Below, in pieces: positions 34,214-45,275 of a stretch of DNA of 64,000 nt. The first letter of the stretch is position 1. Each line of letters starts with the position of its first letter. Origin of the DNA: Saccharina japonica. Lineage: Eukaryota > Sar > Phaeophyceae > Laminariales > Laminariaceae. The position numbers were made by a program, and so were the translations under genes. The stretch spans positions 262,359 to 326,358 of the forward strand of contig MEHQ01002237.1 of the NCBI GenBank assembly GCA_008828725.1. Direction: 5' to 3'. The notes beneath the pieces were generated by a model. That model was given only the letters and a program-made list of their open reading frames with translations, had not been told where the DNA came from and ran no database searches.

Positions 34214-34375
34214 GTCCGTGCCGATTCATCATCCTAAAAAGGTACCAGTTCTGTGGTCACAAAACTACGACACAGAGATACTACACTCAGTGCAGTAAGC
34301 AGAGCAGACAATGCAATGCCATATGCGACAGGCAAGACCTACCCTGCTAGCAATCCAGGTGCATGCAAGAGAAAA
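34214..34375 (-). mobile_element. Second copy of the LINE 3' segment
   Basis: GTCCGTGCCGATTCATCATC to GTGCATGCAAGAG matches 33052-33212 almost base for base. Confidence 0.85.
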
Positions 34376-34450
34376 AAAAATACTGCATGAGGACATATTA
34401 AACCCGAAAGTACGCGCGATCGAAGTATATATATCACACTCACTCATATA

Positions 34451-34490
34451 GCAAAGATGAGTTTCGACGAAATCCTCGATCTCACAGCTG
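34451..34490 (-). repeat. Dispersed 40-bp motif
   Basis: Minus strand reads CAGCTGTGAGATCGAGGATT then TCGTCGAAACTCATCTTTGC. Seven copies occur in the window. Confidence 0.8.
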
Positions 34491-34646
34491 TTTTTTTTTT
34501 TTTTTTTAGTTGATTTTATTTTTTTTTTTTTGTTTTTTTTTTTTTTTTTTTTTAGTTGATTTTATTATCTACCACGGTACCACGGTAGTAGTAGTAGTGT
34601 TTGCGTTTTTTTGGGTCAACAGTAGTTTCGGACCGATTGAGCCCTC

Positions 34647-34743
34647 GTTAACTAATTCAGAACTGAAGCAAAAAAATCCCCCGCTACTCGTACGAAGTTC
34701 TAAGGAGTTTGTCCCCACATACATACGTGGGACCAGTGGTTAA
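34647..34743. mobile_element. TTAA-type MITE B5, diverged
   Basis: GTTAACTAATTCAGAACTGA at the left and ACGTGGGACCAGTGGTTAAG at the right, with GTTTGTCCCCA between; a minus-oriented and diverged copy. Confidence 0.5.
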
Positions 34744-35050
34744 GCGAGCAACTACCTGTACATCAGTATGCTACTTTTTGTTGGCATTTGTGTCTTAGGA
34801 CTATTAATACTATCAGTACGTAGTAGCGCGTGTAAACGTGCCGGTTAGGTTGCGCAAAGCAACTCCTTCGGAGGGATGTTTCGGGTGAGATATTTCTATT
34901 TGAGCTCCTCATCATGTGCAAGGAAACTCAGAAAAAAAAATATATATTACGTACGTATGCGTACTTCGTATATACTCTACAGAACAAGAGCGCTATACGA
35001 GTACGAGTACTCGTACGTAAGTACACATTGGCAGACGGAAAATGGAATAG

Positions 35051-35479
35051 TAAGTGCATGTGTTGAAGCGTTGAGGCATTATTGTTAGTCCGCTGGGCTA
35101 CTGGTAAACGGTTAACCAATCAACCGACGAACCCAATCTAAGCCTCTTAATTTTTTATAACACTCTTCCCCCCCCCCTGGAACGGAGAAACCAACTCGGT
35201 CTGTGAAAATACTTCTGGGGATCTCGCCATGAATATAGGAACCGCGTGTTGGTGGTGACATGCGTCGACCCGTATATCCGGTCTGTTCCAGGGGGGNGGG
35301 GTTTGTGGTGGGGGGGGGGGGGGGGGGGGGGGGGGTGTACTCATGTCGTGCACGGCCGTAGTCGTATGACCATAAGGGGGGAGAGTTCTGTAAGGCTTAG
35401 ATTGGGTACGTAGGTGATTCGTTAACCTTTTACCAGTAGCCCAAAGGACTAATGCAATGCCTTAACACATGCACTTATT
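35051..35479. mobile_element. Foldback element I, long inverted repeats
   Basis: Arms of about 95 bp: TAAGTGCATGTGTTGAAGCG, GTTAGTCCGCTGGGCTACTG, ACCCAATCTAAGCC on the left, matched by the inverse at 35390-35479. The middle contains GGAACCGCGTG, CGACCCGTATATCC, a poly-G tract (35311-35335) and one N (35297). A second partial copy lies at 18826-19072. A non-coding DNA element. Confidence 0.75.
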
Positions 35480-35689
35480 ATATATATACGTACATATGAT
35501 ATGTAGGAGGAGTAAATCGTGTACCTCTTTGAGTCAAAATGAGTCAATCCACACCCCACACCATCAATAGCTCTAATCAAGTCATTGTATAAAAGGATTT
35601 ATTTCATCCACACCCCTACCCATATTTTACGTACATACAACAGAGAACGCTGAGGGAGATTTAAAAACGCACTCAAGTGGGAGGATCGG

Positions 35690-35766
35690 TGATCTGATCT
35701 GGTCTGGTCTGATCTGATCTGATCTGATCTGATCTGATCTGATCTGATCTGATCTGATCTGATCTG
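35690..35766. repeat. (GATCT)n microsatellite
   Basis: About fourteen GATCT units, the first few varied to GGTCT. Confidence 0.9.
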
Positions 35767-35876
35767 TCCCACCGGCAACTACTACTACTATGGCGGGGGA
35801 CCATGAGTAAATAGGACCAAATATTTTTACGGTAAAAATAGGTAAATATATAGGTTTTTGTGTCTACCGTCAACTG

Positions 35877-36800
35877 CATTGCAGCGGGGGCGGCACCTCA
35901 CTGCCACCGTGCTCCTCAATCCCAAGGGAGCGCGTTCCCATGCCCACCAACCCTGCTGCTGCGGGTATGACCCTGATCGAGTCTGCCGGCCTCGCCCGAA
36001 GGCATGCAGTGGCTCCTGCCCCTTGCAGGCTCGTATAACCAGCCTTGGCGAAGGCCTTTGTTTCGCAACCCCCTCCCCAGAGGGTCGCCCGGTCCTGGCG
36101 GGCGTGACGCCTCCGGCAGCTGATCTAGAGCGAGGTCTGTATGGGCAGCATGCCTGCCCTGGTTGACCACAGCTTGCCCAACTTTTGTTGTCGGGATTTT
36201 CCGGAAGATCGTGGTGACGGCGTCGTGCGCAGCCAGCATGTCGGCCTCTGTGGGTGTCCTTGGGGCACCGGTCCCCCTCCGCACCTAGAAGACCCTATTC
36301 CAGCCCCAAGGCTCGGGGGATGATTCCTGCCATCGCTTCCTTTGCGACCCCTCCCATGTATCTCGAATCTCCCGGAAGCTGCCACCTTTAGCTGAGCAAT
36401 TATGCTAGATTCAGGGACCCCCCCCCCCCCTCATACTCGGTCTCCTAGTGGGGCCGTGAGGTCTGCTAAAACCTCCGGTGGGGTCCCCACCCTGCTTCCA
36501 ATGGATTAGGCAGACAATCGCCTCTCGCTTTGCTTTCCGTCGACGGTGATCAAGGACAGAACGTGTATCATCACTCACTGTCGGACACAGCTCCATATAA
36601 AACCCCCCCCGCCCCCGTGCAAAGGCGGGCTTGGGCTTGCAGGTGAGGGTCCAGGGTCAGCTGATTGCCTGGGCACCCCTCCTGGAAGAAACAACTGATG
36701 TTGCCTCCTCCGCTCCGGGTACGTATACTCGAAGGCTCCAGGGTGTTTTAGTACCGCCCATTGCGTCCCGCTGTCTGTGCCCTTCTGTATGCTTCGAGGG
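35877..36800. other. GC-rich stretch, origin unknown
   Basis: Clearly richer in GC than its flanks and low in the microsatellites typical of the window. Minus-strand frames 35916-36284 and 36125-36385 read as mixed sequence (for example HDAVTTIFRKIPTTKVGQAV) but no family is recognised, and stops and frame changes prevent a gene call. It may be an old captured gene piece or a coding part of a mobile element. Confidence 0.3.
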
Positions 36801-37314
36801 AACACCAGACAGAGCCCTTTCCAGGTATAATGTATACCTTGTCTTCTATCCGAGGGGTTCGATGGCGACGAGGACCGCCGCCGCTTGCTTGTCCGGCATG
36901 TTAGCGAGACAGCGCGCTAGAGGCGGTCCCGCTCCTCCTTCTCGCACTACCCCCATTGCTCGGTCCATCGCGTGTATATTTGTCCGTGCCGCCGATCGGG
37001 ACACTATTATTATCATAGTTTTATACGTATAGGTGGAGTATAATACCTTATATATATAGATCTAACCCAGCAACGAGTTCCTTTATGTACTGTGTGTAGT
37101 ATTAATAGCTGTATATATGTACGACAGGCCATTTTTTTCTGGTTCGATTTGTGGGTTAGATACCGGTAAAGGCGCCTCCGACAGACAGGCAGACAGGCCA
37201 ATCAAGTATTGGATGCAAGCCTAAGCCTGTACGTACGCACCGCGGTATGAAGAGGGTTTTTTAGCCTTTGTAGGCAAAAAAACGGCCTCATTAAGTATGC
37301 CTTTTTTTTTCCAT
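36801..37314. other. Intergenic, no gene recognised
   Basis: 37138-37172 (GGTTCGATTTGTGGGTTAGA) resembles the terminus of element G at 60.0-60.3 kb. Nothing else is seen. Confidence 0.35.
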
Positions 37315-37660
37315 CCCATTTATTATCTTCCCACTTCTGTCTTTCTCCCTCCCTAGTCGTAACTCAGATCCGGGGTCACTAAGTAGGCTCCTCTGTCCTC
37401 TCCCTCCCCCCCACTACGGTCCTCGCCTTGATTTTTATCGCGCAGAGGGTTCATTCAGCCTTCCCAACGCTCGTCGATTTTCATCGAATTTTGCTAACTC
37501 ACGCTCTCGCGCTTTCCGCTAGTCAAGATTTTTTTTGCGAGAAAAAGTTCCTTCGAGCACGAGTATGAACTCGGGGGTCGGGGGGGGCTCGAACCCACGA
37601 TCTTGACTCTAACGAGGACGATATTCACCTGTCATTCCACTGGGGACGCCGTGCCATGTA
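37315..37660 (-). mobile_element. tRNA-SINE, head type 3
   Basis: Body as in the main SINE (CCATCCCATTTATTATCTTC, GTCGTAACTCAGATCCGGGG), but its linker contains CTTTCCGCTAGTCAAGATTT and its head on the minus strand has A-box-like AGTGGAATGACAGGTG and B-box GGGTTCGAGCCCCCC. From 37391 on it lies inside the left arm of the large inverted repeat, so its head and much of the body recur inverted at 39489-39752. Confidence 0.7.
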
Positions 37661-39752
37661 ATACTTATTATTTTCCCTCTTTCGCTAAAAATTAGTTCAT
37701 TATATAACACCCACCAACACCCAACAGTTTGCCGTGAAGAACACAAACAACACATACAGGATAAACCATCAATTATCACTTTGTTGTTTTTGGTGCCTGT
37801 TATTTGCCACTCTAGTAACAAGGAACAGCACCCCCCCCAAGGTCTCTGACAAGGGTACAGTACGTATAGGCCCGCCAATACGAAACTCCTACTAATTCCA
37901 AGTAATTTGTCCACAAACACGTGGGACCAGTATACAGCAGTGCAGAAACAGTCGTACGGGTACGGGGCCCCTAACAAGAAATATGGAATAATTATGAAAT
38001 CCTGGCTCATGTTTTGCTTCCACTTGAAAAAAAATGGCGTAGTGGTACATAGGAAACGTTGCTCAATTCCTCCAAAGAGATAAAGAAACGGCGGAATAAT
38101 AACCACGTACTCGTACATATATACCTTCAAGCAGCAGCGGCAAAATAAACAGCTGAAAATAAACAAGAGTGCACTGACTGACTGTGATTGCTTGTGCCTC
38201 AAAAGGGATAAGGCACCATTGTACCGGTGAACTCGATGTGAAATCGCAACCTGCGAGGTCACTGAAATGACCGGTAAAAGACGTTTCTTTCAGATAGACG
38301 CCTTTCTTGGCCATTGCCCCCCCCCCCATATCCCTGACTCCAACCACCGACACCCACTCCTCGTCGCCAGCTGGTTGATGAATTCGCTGCCTTCCCCTTC
38401 GAGACGCCGAAAGAGGTTTCCACCGCAAGGGAAGGGTGATTGTAGTTCATGGCCGCGCTCGTCGAAGGACACAAGCATGCCCAACGCGAGCGTACGTAGT
38501 GGTTGCGCTTTCTTCACGCCTCAGAAGAAGTTGAAGAACCTGATCCATCTTTGGTCAACACTTCCGGCACGNCGTGCCGGAAGTGTTGACCAAAGATGGA
38601 TCAGGTTCTTCAACTTCTTCTGAGGCGTGAAGAAAGCGCAACCACTACGTACGCTCGCGTTGGGCATGCTTGTGTCCTTCGACGAGCGCGGCCATGAACT
38701 ACAATCACCCTTCCCTTGCGGTGGAAACCTCTTTCGGCGTCTCGAAGGGGAAGGCAGCGAATTCATCAACCAGCTGGCGACGAGGAGTGGGTGTCGGTGG
38801 TTGGAGTCAGGGATATGGGGGGGGGGGCAATGGCCAAGAAAGGCGTCTATCTGAAAGAAACGTCTTTTACCGGTCATTTCAGTGACCTCGCAGGTTGCGA
38901 TTTCACATCGAGTTCACCGGTACAATGGTGCCTTATCCCTTTTGAGGCACAAGCAATCACAGTCAGTCAGTGCACTCTTGTTTATTTTCAGCTGTTTATT
39001 TTGCCGCTGCTGCTTGAAGGTATATATGTACGAGTACGTGGTTATTATTCCGCCGTTTCTTTATCTCTTTGGAGGAATTGAGCAACGTTTCCTATGTACC
39101 ACTACGCCATTTTTTTTCAAGTGGAAGCAAAACATGAGCCAGGATTTCATAATTATTCCATATTTTTCTTGTTAGGGGCCCCGTACCCGTACGACTGTTT
39201 CTGCACTGCTGTATACTGGTCCCACGTGTTTGTGGACAAATTACTTGGAATTAGTAGGAGTTTCGTATTGGCGGGCCTATACTGTACCCTTGTCAGAGAC
39301 CTTGGGGGGGGTGCTGTTCCTTGTTACTAGAGTGGCAAATAACAGGCACCAAAAACAACAAAGTGATAATTGATGGTTTATCCTGTATGTGTTGTTTGTG
39401 TTCTTCACGGCAAACTGTTGGGTGTTGGTGGGTGTTATATAATGAACTAATTTTTAGCGAAAGAGGGAAAATAATAAGTATTACATGGCACGGCGTCCCC
39501 AGTGGAATGACAGGTGAATATCGTCCTCGTTAGAGTCAAGATCGTGGGTTCGAGCCCCCCCCGACCCCCGAGTTCATACTCGTGCTCGAAGGAACTTTTT
39601 CTCGCAAAAAAAATCTTGACTAGCGGAAAGCGCGAGAGCGTGAGTTAGCAAAATTCGATGAAAATCGACGAGCGTTGGGAAGGCTGAATGAACCCTCTGC
39701 GCGATAAAAATCAAGGCGAGGACCGTAGTGGGGGGGAGGGAGAGGACAGAGT
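37391..39752. repeat. Large inverted repeat, 1.18-kb arms
   Basis: The left arm 37391-38571 and right arm 38573-39752 are inverse copies around a single N at 38572, with no spacer. Arms differ by a few small indels (for example CCATATTTCTTG versus CCATATTTTTCTTG, and a 4-base difference in CTATACGTACTGTACCC). Open frames in it appear as mirrored pairs and the longest (37609-38262, minus) reads through a SINE head, so none is called a gene. It may be a real palindrome or an assembly fold-back. Confidence 0.9.
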
Positions 39753-39993
39753 TTTTTCTCTTTTTTTCTCTTGCATGCACCTGGATTGCTAGCAGGGTAG
39801 GTCTTGCCTGTCGTATATGGCATTGCATTGTCTGCTCTGCTTACTGCACTGAGCGTAGTATCTCTGTGTCGTAGTTTTGTGACCACAGAACTGGTACCTT
39901 TTTAGGATGAAGAATCGGCACGGACACTGGGTGTGCTGGATGTCGACGGGTAGAAAGGAAGGTTTAATGTGAAGAACACACACACACACACAC
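39753..39993 (+). mobile_element. LINE 3'-end copy
   Basis: Matches the LINE's last 240 bases (TTTTTCTCTTGCATGCACCT to GGTTTAATGTGAAGAACAC) with an (AC)n tail. It starts exactly where the right arm of the inverted repeat ends, and its tail runs into the third arm copy. Confidence 0.9.
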
Positions 39994-40501
39994 ATAGGAA
40001 ACGTTGCTCAATTCCTCCAAAGAGATAAGAAACGGCGGAATAATAACCACGTACTCGTACATATATACCTTCAAGCAGCAGCGACAAAATAAACAAGAGT
40101 GCACTGACTGACTGTGATTGCTGTGCCTCAAAAGGGATAAGGAACCATTGTACCGGTGAACTCGATGTGAAATCGCAACCTGCGAGGTCACTGAAATGAC
40201 CGGTAAAAGACGTTTCTTTCAGATAGACGCCTTTCTTGGCCATTGCCCCCCCCCCCATATCCCTGACTCCAACCACCGACACCCACTCCTCGTCGCCAGC
40301 TGGTTGATGAATTCGCTGCCTTCCCCTTCGAGACGCCGAAAGAGGTTTCCACCGCAGGGGAAGGGTGATTGTAGTTCATGGCCGCGCTCGTCGAAGGACA
40401 CAAGCATGCCCAACGCGAGCGTACGTAGTGCTTGCGCTTTCTTCACGCCTCAGAAGAAGTTGAAGAACCTGATCCATCTTTGGTCAACACTTCCGGCACG
40501 C
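39994..40501. repeat. Third, partial copy of the arm
   Basis: Repeats 38049-38571 (left arm, same orientation), starting ATAGGAAACGTTGCTCAATT. It continues past the point where the palindrome turns back, CTTCCGGCACG followed by CAGGTGAAGCC, and so shows what the un-mirrored locus looks like. Compared with the arm it lacks about 14 bases between two AAATAAACA words and has a few substitutions. Confidence 0.85.
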
Positions 40502-40867
40502 AGGTGAAGCCCCGCCGCTTGGAGGTCCGCGTAGTAGGTGACGTCGAGGAGTATGCTTTTTGTGTGTCGATAATCCGATGCCGACGACGCGTCTCGGAGG
40601 CTTCCCCTCTCGATAACGATGCCGATGCTGCATAGATAGGTCCCCCTGTTGGCGTTAGATAGGTCCCCCCGTTGGCGTTAGGTAGGCCCCCCTGTTGGCG
40701 TTAAAGGGCGCACCGCTTTCCACTTGGTGGCGGACGGACGTCCGCTTCAGGAAGCGGGAGGGCGCGTGGACCAAAACGGCTTGTTGTGTTGGTTTACCTG
40801 CGCGCCCCGTGCGGTTGCAGACTGCAGACACGTGCATGTCGCGTGTTGGCACCCGTCATAATAGTAG

Positions 40868-40911
<44 letters not shown>

Positions 40912-41539
40912 AAGACCGAAACAGGAGAAAGGGAATTTGGCATCAGATTTTAGATATCCTTCTACCAAGTAAAAAAACAACAGCAGTGAAAAAAATAACG
41001 GTTTGCAACATATCATATCATGTAGAGGATATTTCCAGAGATATTTCGTATCGGAGGAGGCGGGGAGTGATTCTGCGAGAACCGGGGGAGGTGAGATATT
41101 ATGGTGCAATCTCAATCACGAGGTTTTAACGGCTGAAAAGCTCGCTTTACGGGACCGACAAGCGAGAGGAGAGAGAGAGAGGAGGGAAGATGAGGGGGGG
41201 CTGATGCCGATGGCGTGGGGTTGGCACATAGATGCCGGTAGGGGATTGTAAGAGTTGGACGGAAGAGGGATATATAATAGTATCTATCGTAAAGGGTTGT
41301 GTTTTTCTGCCTACGACGTAGAGTGGGGATGGAAATGAGTGTGAGGATTTACAAAGAAGTGCTTTGGGATTCTGTCGGCAGTTCGTTGCGAAGCATCTGT
41401 ATTCATATGTGTGGGGGGTGTATACGTACGTATATACACATAATACGTGTATACCGATCTTTTCATGAAGAAGGGGGGCATAATTTGGATGAATTCATCA
41501 CTTTTGATTGGTGTATTTTTATATTATTTGCCTTCCGGG
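40502..41539. other. Intergenic with short repeats
   Basis: Three tandem units of TAGGTCCCCCTGTTGGCGTT type (40637-40705) and an (AGT)n run (40864-40911). No gene recognised. Confidence 0.5.
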
Positions 41540-41668
41540 CGTAAAAAAAAAGAGAAAACGACACCACACTCACTCGTAGGAAGGTCAGAATGAAAAACAA
41601 ACCGGATCGCTGTGATCACAGGACGAAATGAGCGAAAACCATTTTTTTTCGTTTTTTTGTTCCCTTTA
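41540..41668. repeat. Dispersed repeat S
   Basis: GGAAGGTCAGAATGAAAAAC, CCGGATCGCTGTGATCACAG and GACGAAATGAGC match 51560-51690. Class unknown. Confidence 0.7.
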
Positions 41669-41679
41669 TTTTAATGAGG

Positions 41680-43995
41680 AGATATTGATGCTGAGAAGGG
41701 CGCAGCCCTTCGAAGCATCAATAGATGCTCTTCATAATGGTTGGGTGTGTGCCCGTGGGTGTGTGCCCCTGCTCACGTACAGACACAAACGGACAAAAAA
41801 CAGTTCTGAAAACTGCCACAGCGTGGCTTTATTTAAAGAATCCTTAATATTGAGGTTTGTCCCTCGCACGTCCCTCGCACGTCCCTCGCACGTCCCTCGC
41901 ACTTCGTTCGCTTTGCTTTTTTTTGGCGCGCGACGCGTACACTCAACCGATTCAGACACGCTCGGGACTGATAGAGGCCCGCTATTTGTGGCGGACGCGT
42001 CCTTGATATTTCGTGTCCGAAACCGTGGGCCGAGATCGGAGAGCTAGGCGATTAGTGACTGTGCATAATACGCCATAAGAAAGACAATAAAACAGAACGA
42101 GTTCTGAAATAATGCGGCAGTCACACTCTGCACACGATCACAAACGCACCGAAGCACCACCACCACCACCACCACGATCACACACCACCGAACACGCACG
42201 CACCACCACCACGCCACCACCACCACTACGACGAACGCACCGCGCCACCCTCCGCCGCCCAAGCCCGAAGGAGCACTGGAAGCTGTTGTTGCTCGTAGTA
42301 GCTGGTGGGCGTTGTGGGGTCTTGTCCCCGATGTCTGGTGAATGGTGAGTGGTGACGGCGTGATGGTGGCTTGCCTTGCGCCGTCGTCTCTCGAGAACAA
42401 GTCCAGATTTGTTACCTGCAACAAAAAGAAGCAACCTCGGACGCACCGCCGACGCCAAAACTCCACCACTACCACCACCCTCATCAGCCGAAGAGCAGTG
42501 GAAGCTTTGTTGCTCGTAGTGGCTGTGGGCGTTGGTGGGTCATTGTCCTCGGATGCTGGTGATGGTGAAGATATTTTGATGCGGAGAAGGGCCGCTAGCC
42601 TTCGAAAGCATCAAGATAGATGCTCCTTCCTAATGGGTTGGATATGTGCCCGTGGGGGTGTACCCCCTGGGTCCGCGATACGGACACAAACGGACAAAAA
42701 ATCAGTTCTGAAAGCCTGTCCACAGCGTGGTTTTAATGTTACAGCGGATTGCTTTAATTATTGAGGTTTGTCTGTCTGCACTTCGTCGGCTTTGGCCTTT
42801 TTTTGGCGGCGCCGACCCGTACACTCAACCGATTTCAGACCGACGCTCGGGACTGGATAGAGGCTGCCGCTATTTGTGCCGACGCGTCCTGTGCTATTCG
42901 TGTCGAAAGCCGTGCCGAGATTCGGAGAGCTAGGCGGTAGCTGACTTGTTCATAATAGGCGTCCAGTAGAAAGACAATAAAACAGAACGAGTTCTGCAAA
43001 CTAATGCGGGAGTCAACACATCTGGGGAACACGATCAGCAAACCACACCGAATCACACACCACCCACACACCACCACGATCGAACAAACCACGAAACACC
43101 ACCACGCACGCAACCACCGGCCACCGATCCACCACTACGACGACCACCGCCACCCCCCGCCCCACCCAGCGGCGAAGGAGCACTGGAAGCTGTTGTTGCT
43201 CGTAGTATGCTGGTGGGCGTTGGTGGGGTCTTGTCCCCGTGTCTGGTGATGGGGAGTGGTGACGGCGTGATGGTGGCTTGCCTGCGCCGATCCCGTCTCT
43301 CGAAGAACAGCCCAGATTTGTACCTGCAACAAAAGAAGCGCACCCGGACCACCGCCACCAACTCCACCACTACACGCACCCTCACAGCACGAAGAGCCAC
43401 CCTGGAAGCTGTTGTTGCTCGTAGTGCTGGTGGCGTTGGTGGGGTCTTGTTCCTCGATCTGTGATGGTGTGTTCGCTGCTGGCTGCTGTGCTTCTGTTGC
43501 TGCTGTACAAGTGCGCTAAAGCTTGTCACTGGGATGTTTGGCGGCAGTAGGCAGAGAAAGCATTCATCACACACACCAACGAGATTTGCAGGCCACCGCC
43601 ACCACCACGCACGACCCTGCCACCACCACCACTGCGACGCACGGCCGCGCCACCCTCGCCCCCACGGCAGCCGAAGGAGCACTGGAAGCTGTTGTTTTCG
43701 CGTGAGTCAGCTGGTGGGCGTTGGATGGGGGTCTTGTCCGCCGTGGTCTGGTGATGGTGGGGTGGTGACGGCGGTGATGGTGGCTTTTGCCTTGCCCGTC
43801 GTCCTCTCGAGAACAGTCGCAGATTTGTAGCGCTGGCAACGAAAAGAAGCAAACCCGGACACCGCCAACCCCAAACTCCACCAACTACCTACGCGACCGA
43901 CCTATCACCAGCCACCCCCCGCCCCTCCAGCCGAAGAAGGCAAGCTGGAAAGCTGTTGTTGCTCGTTAGTGGCTGTGGGCGTTGGTGGGGTCTGT
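41680..43995. repeat. Diverged tandem segments
   Basis: Block order is A1 (41690-42060), B1 (42105-42360), C1 (42380-42560), A2 (42575-43000), B2 (43030-43280), C2 (43285-43470), B3 (43575-43770), C3 (43795-43990). A starts with a hairpin around AAGGGCGCAGCCCTTCGAAG; B contains GGAGCACTGGAAGCTGTTGT; C contains CCAGATTTG and CAACAAAAGAAGC. Copies differ by very many one-base indels. A1 also holds four 11-base units of CGTCCCTCGCA (41862-41900). Long frames here (for example 43053-43682 minus) are repeat shadows. Confidence 0.8.
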
Positions 43996-44459
43996 TCCTG
44001 TGGTCTGGTGATGGTGTGTCCTGCTGCTGCTGGCTGCTTCTGTTGCTTATGTTGCTAGCTGCTGCGTGCTGCTAGCTGGTGTGGTGTATACTAACTTGTA
44101 GGTATATGTCAAGCGATTTATATGTAACTTGATGTAACCAGTGCTCGTGCATTGGTATACATATATATATTGAGGAAATTATATTATACGAGTTTTAAAT
44201 GTTTTCCGACTGCTGCCTGCTGCTGCCTGCTGTATATCAGCCATTTCACAAGCAACCACTGCCCACCACTTTTTTTTTTATACTCCACTTTTTTCAATGT
44301 TTTTTCTTTGCATTTTCTATGCAATATTTATTCTTGTTTTTCACGTATACATACGTACGTATTTCGGTATTTTTTATTAATTATTATACTGCACCTACCC
44401 GTACGTATTTACGGCGCTCCCAGAGCACAGGCAGTTACGCCTGCTTGCTTGTGCGCTGT
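43996..44459. other. Intergenic, T-rich, no gene recognised
   Basis: CTGCTG-rich left part, T-rich right part, nothing recognised. Confidence 0.4.
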
Positions 44460-44877
44460 TTCCGTCCATTTTATTTCTTTCATTTCATTTGGTTTTTATT
44501 GGAGGTCGCATCTCCTCTGGGAGAAGCACGACACTTTCTTTCTTTTTTTGTCATGCTTTTATTTGGTGCTTGATTATTGATTTTGCTTCAGTATATTTAT
44601 TTTATTATTTTTTCTTTTCGCATTTTCTTTTTTTCTCTTTTTTTTCTCTTGCATGCACTGGATTGCTTAGCAGGGTAGGTCTTGGCTGTCGTATATGGCG
44701 TTGCATTGTCTGCTCGGCTTTTACTGCACTGAGTGTAGGTATCTCTGTGGTCGTAGTTTTGTGACCAACAGAAGTACGCTTTTTAGGATGAAGAATCGGC
44801 AGGACACTGGGGTGTGCTGGGATGTCGACGGGTAGAAAGGAAGGTTTAATTGTGAAGAACACAACACACACACGTAG
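44460..44877 (+). mobile_element. LINE 3'-end copy
   Basis: Matches LINE 57630-58040 (GGAGGTCGCATCTCCTCTGG to GAAGGTTTAATTGTGAAGAA) with an (AC)n tail and numerous one-base insertions. Confidence 0.85.
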
Positions 44878-45275
44878 GCACAATTCGACGCGAGAGTTGA
44901 CTAAGGGAAGAAAATGCTGATATATTCTGCGTGATAAAGCTGCTGTATACGCATAAGGGTTTTTTTTTTTTTTTGGCATTTATTTTTGTTATTCTTTTTT
45001 TCACGGTATACCTACGTACTACGTATTTGACCTGAAGAAGTACACGAACATGATGGCCCTACGTTCCGACCCTGCCTTAGCAACCATTCGAACGCGAGCG
45101 TTTGACGAAGGGAGGAAAAATGCTGAATCTTCTCGGCGATAAAAATACGAGGCAAGAATAGTAAGGAGAAGAGAAGAGAAAGTCAGTTGTGACCCGCGAT
45201 CTGAGGTACGACAATTAATAGGATGGAGCGAGAAAGGAAGGACGAAAGATAATAATGAGGATGAACAAAAAAATC
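44878..45275 (+). mobile_element. SINE fragments
   Basis: 44880-44945 (AATTCGACGCGAGAGTTGAC, GGGAAGAAAATGCTG) and 45090-45270 (CGAAGGGAGGAAAAATGCTG, CTTCTCGGCGATAAAAATAC, GTGACCCGCGATCTGAGGTA, GAGCGAGAAAGGAAGGACGA) are body and 3' end of the main SINE without heads. Confidence 0.65.

Noticed and set aside
37609-39533. Open frames of up to 217 codons on both arms of the inverted repeat
   Set aside because: They are mirror images, read through a SINE head and low-complexity sequence, and match no known protein.
43053-43682. 209-codon minus-strand frame
   Set aside because: Lies over the diverged tandem blocks and is Trp/Gly/Arg-rich from GGTGG-type repeats; no homology recognised.
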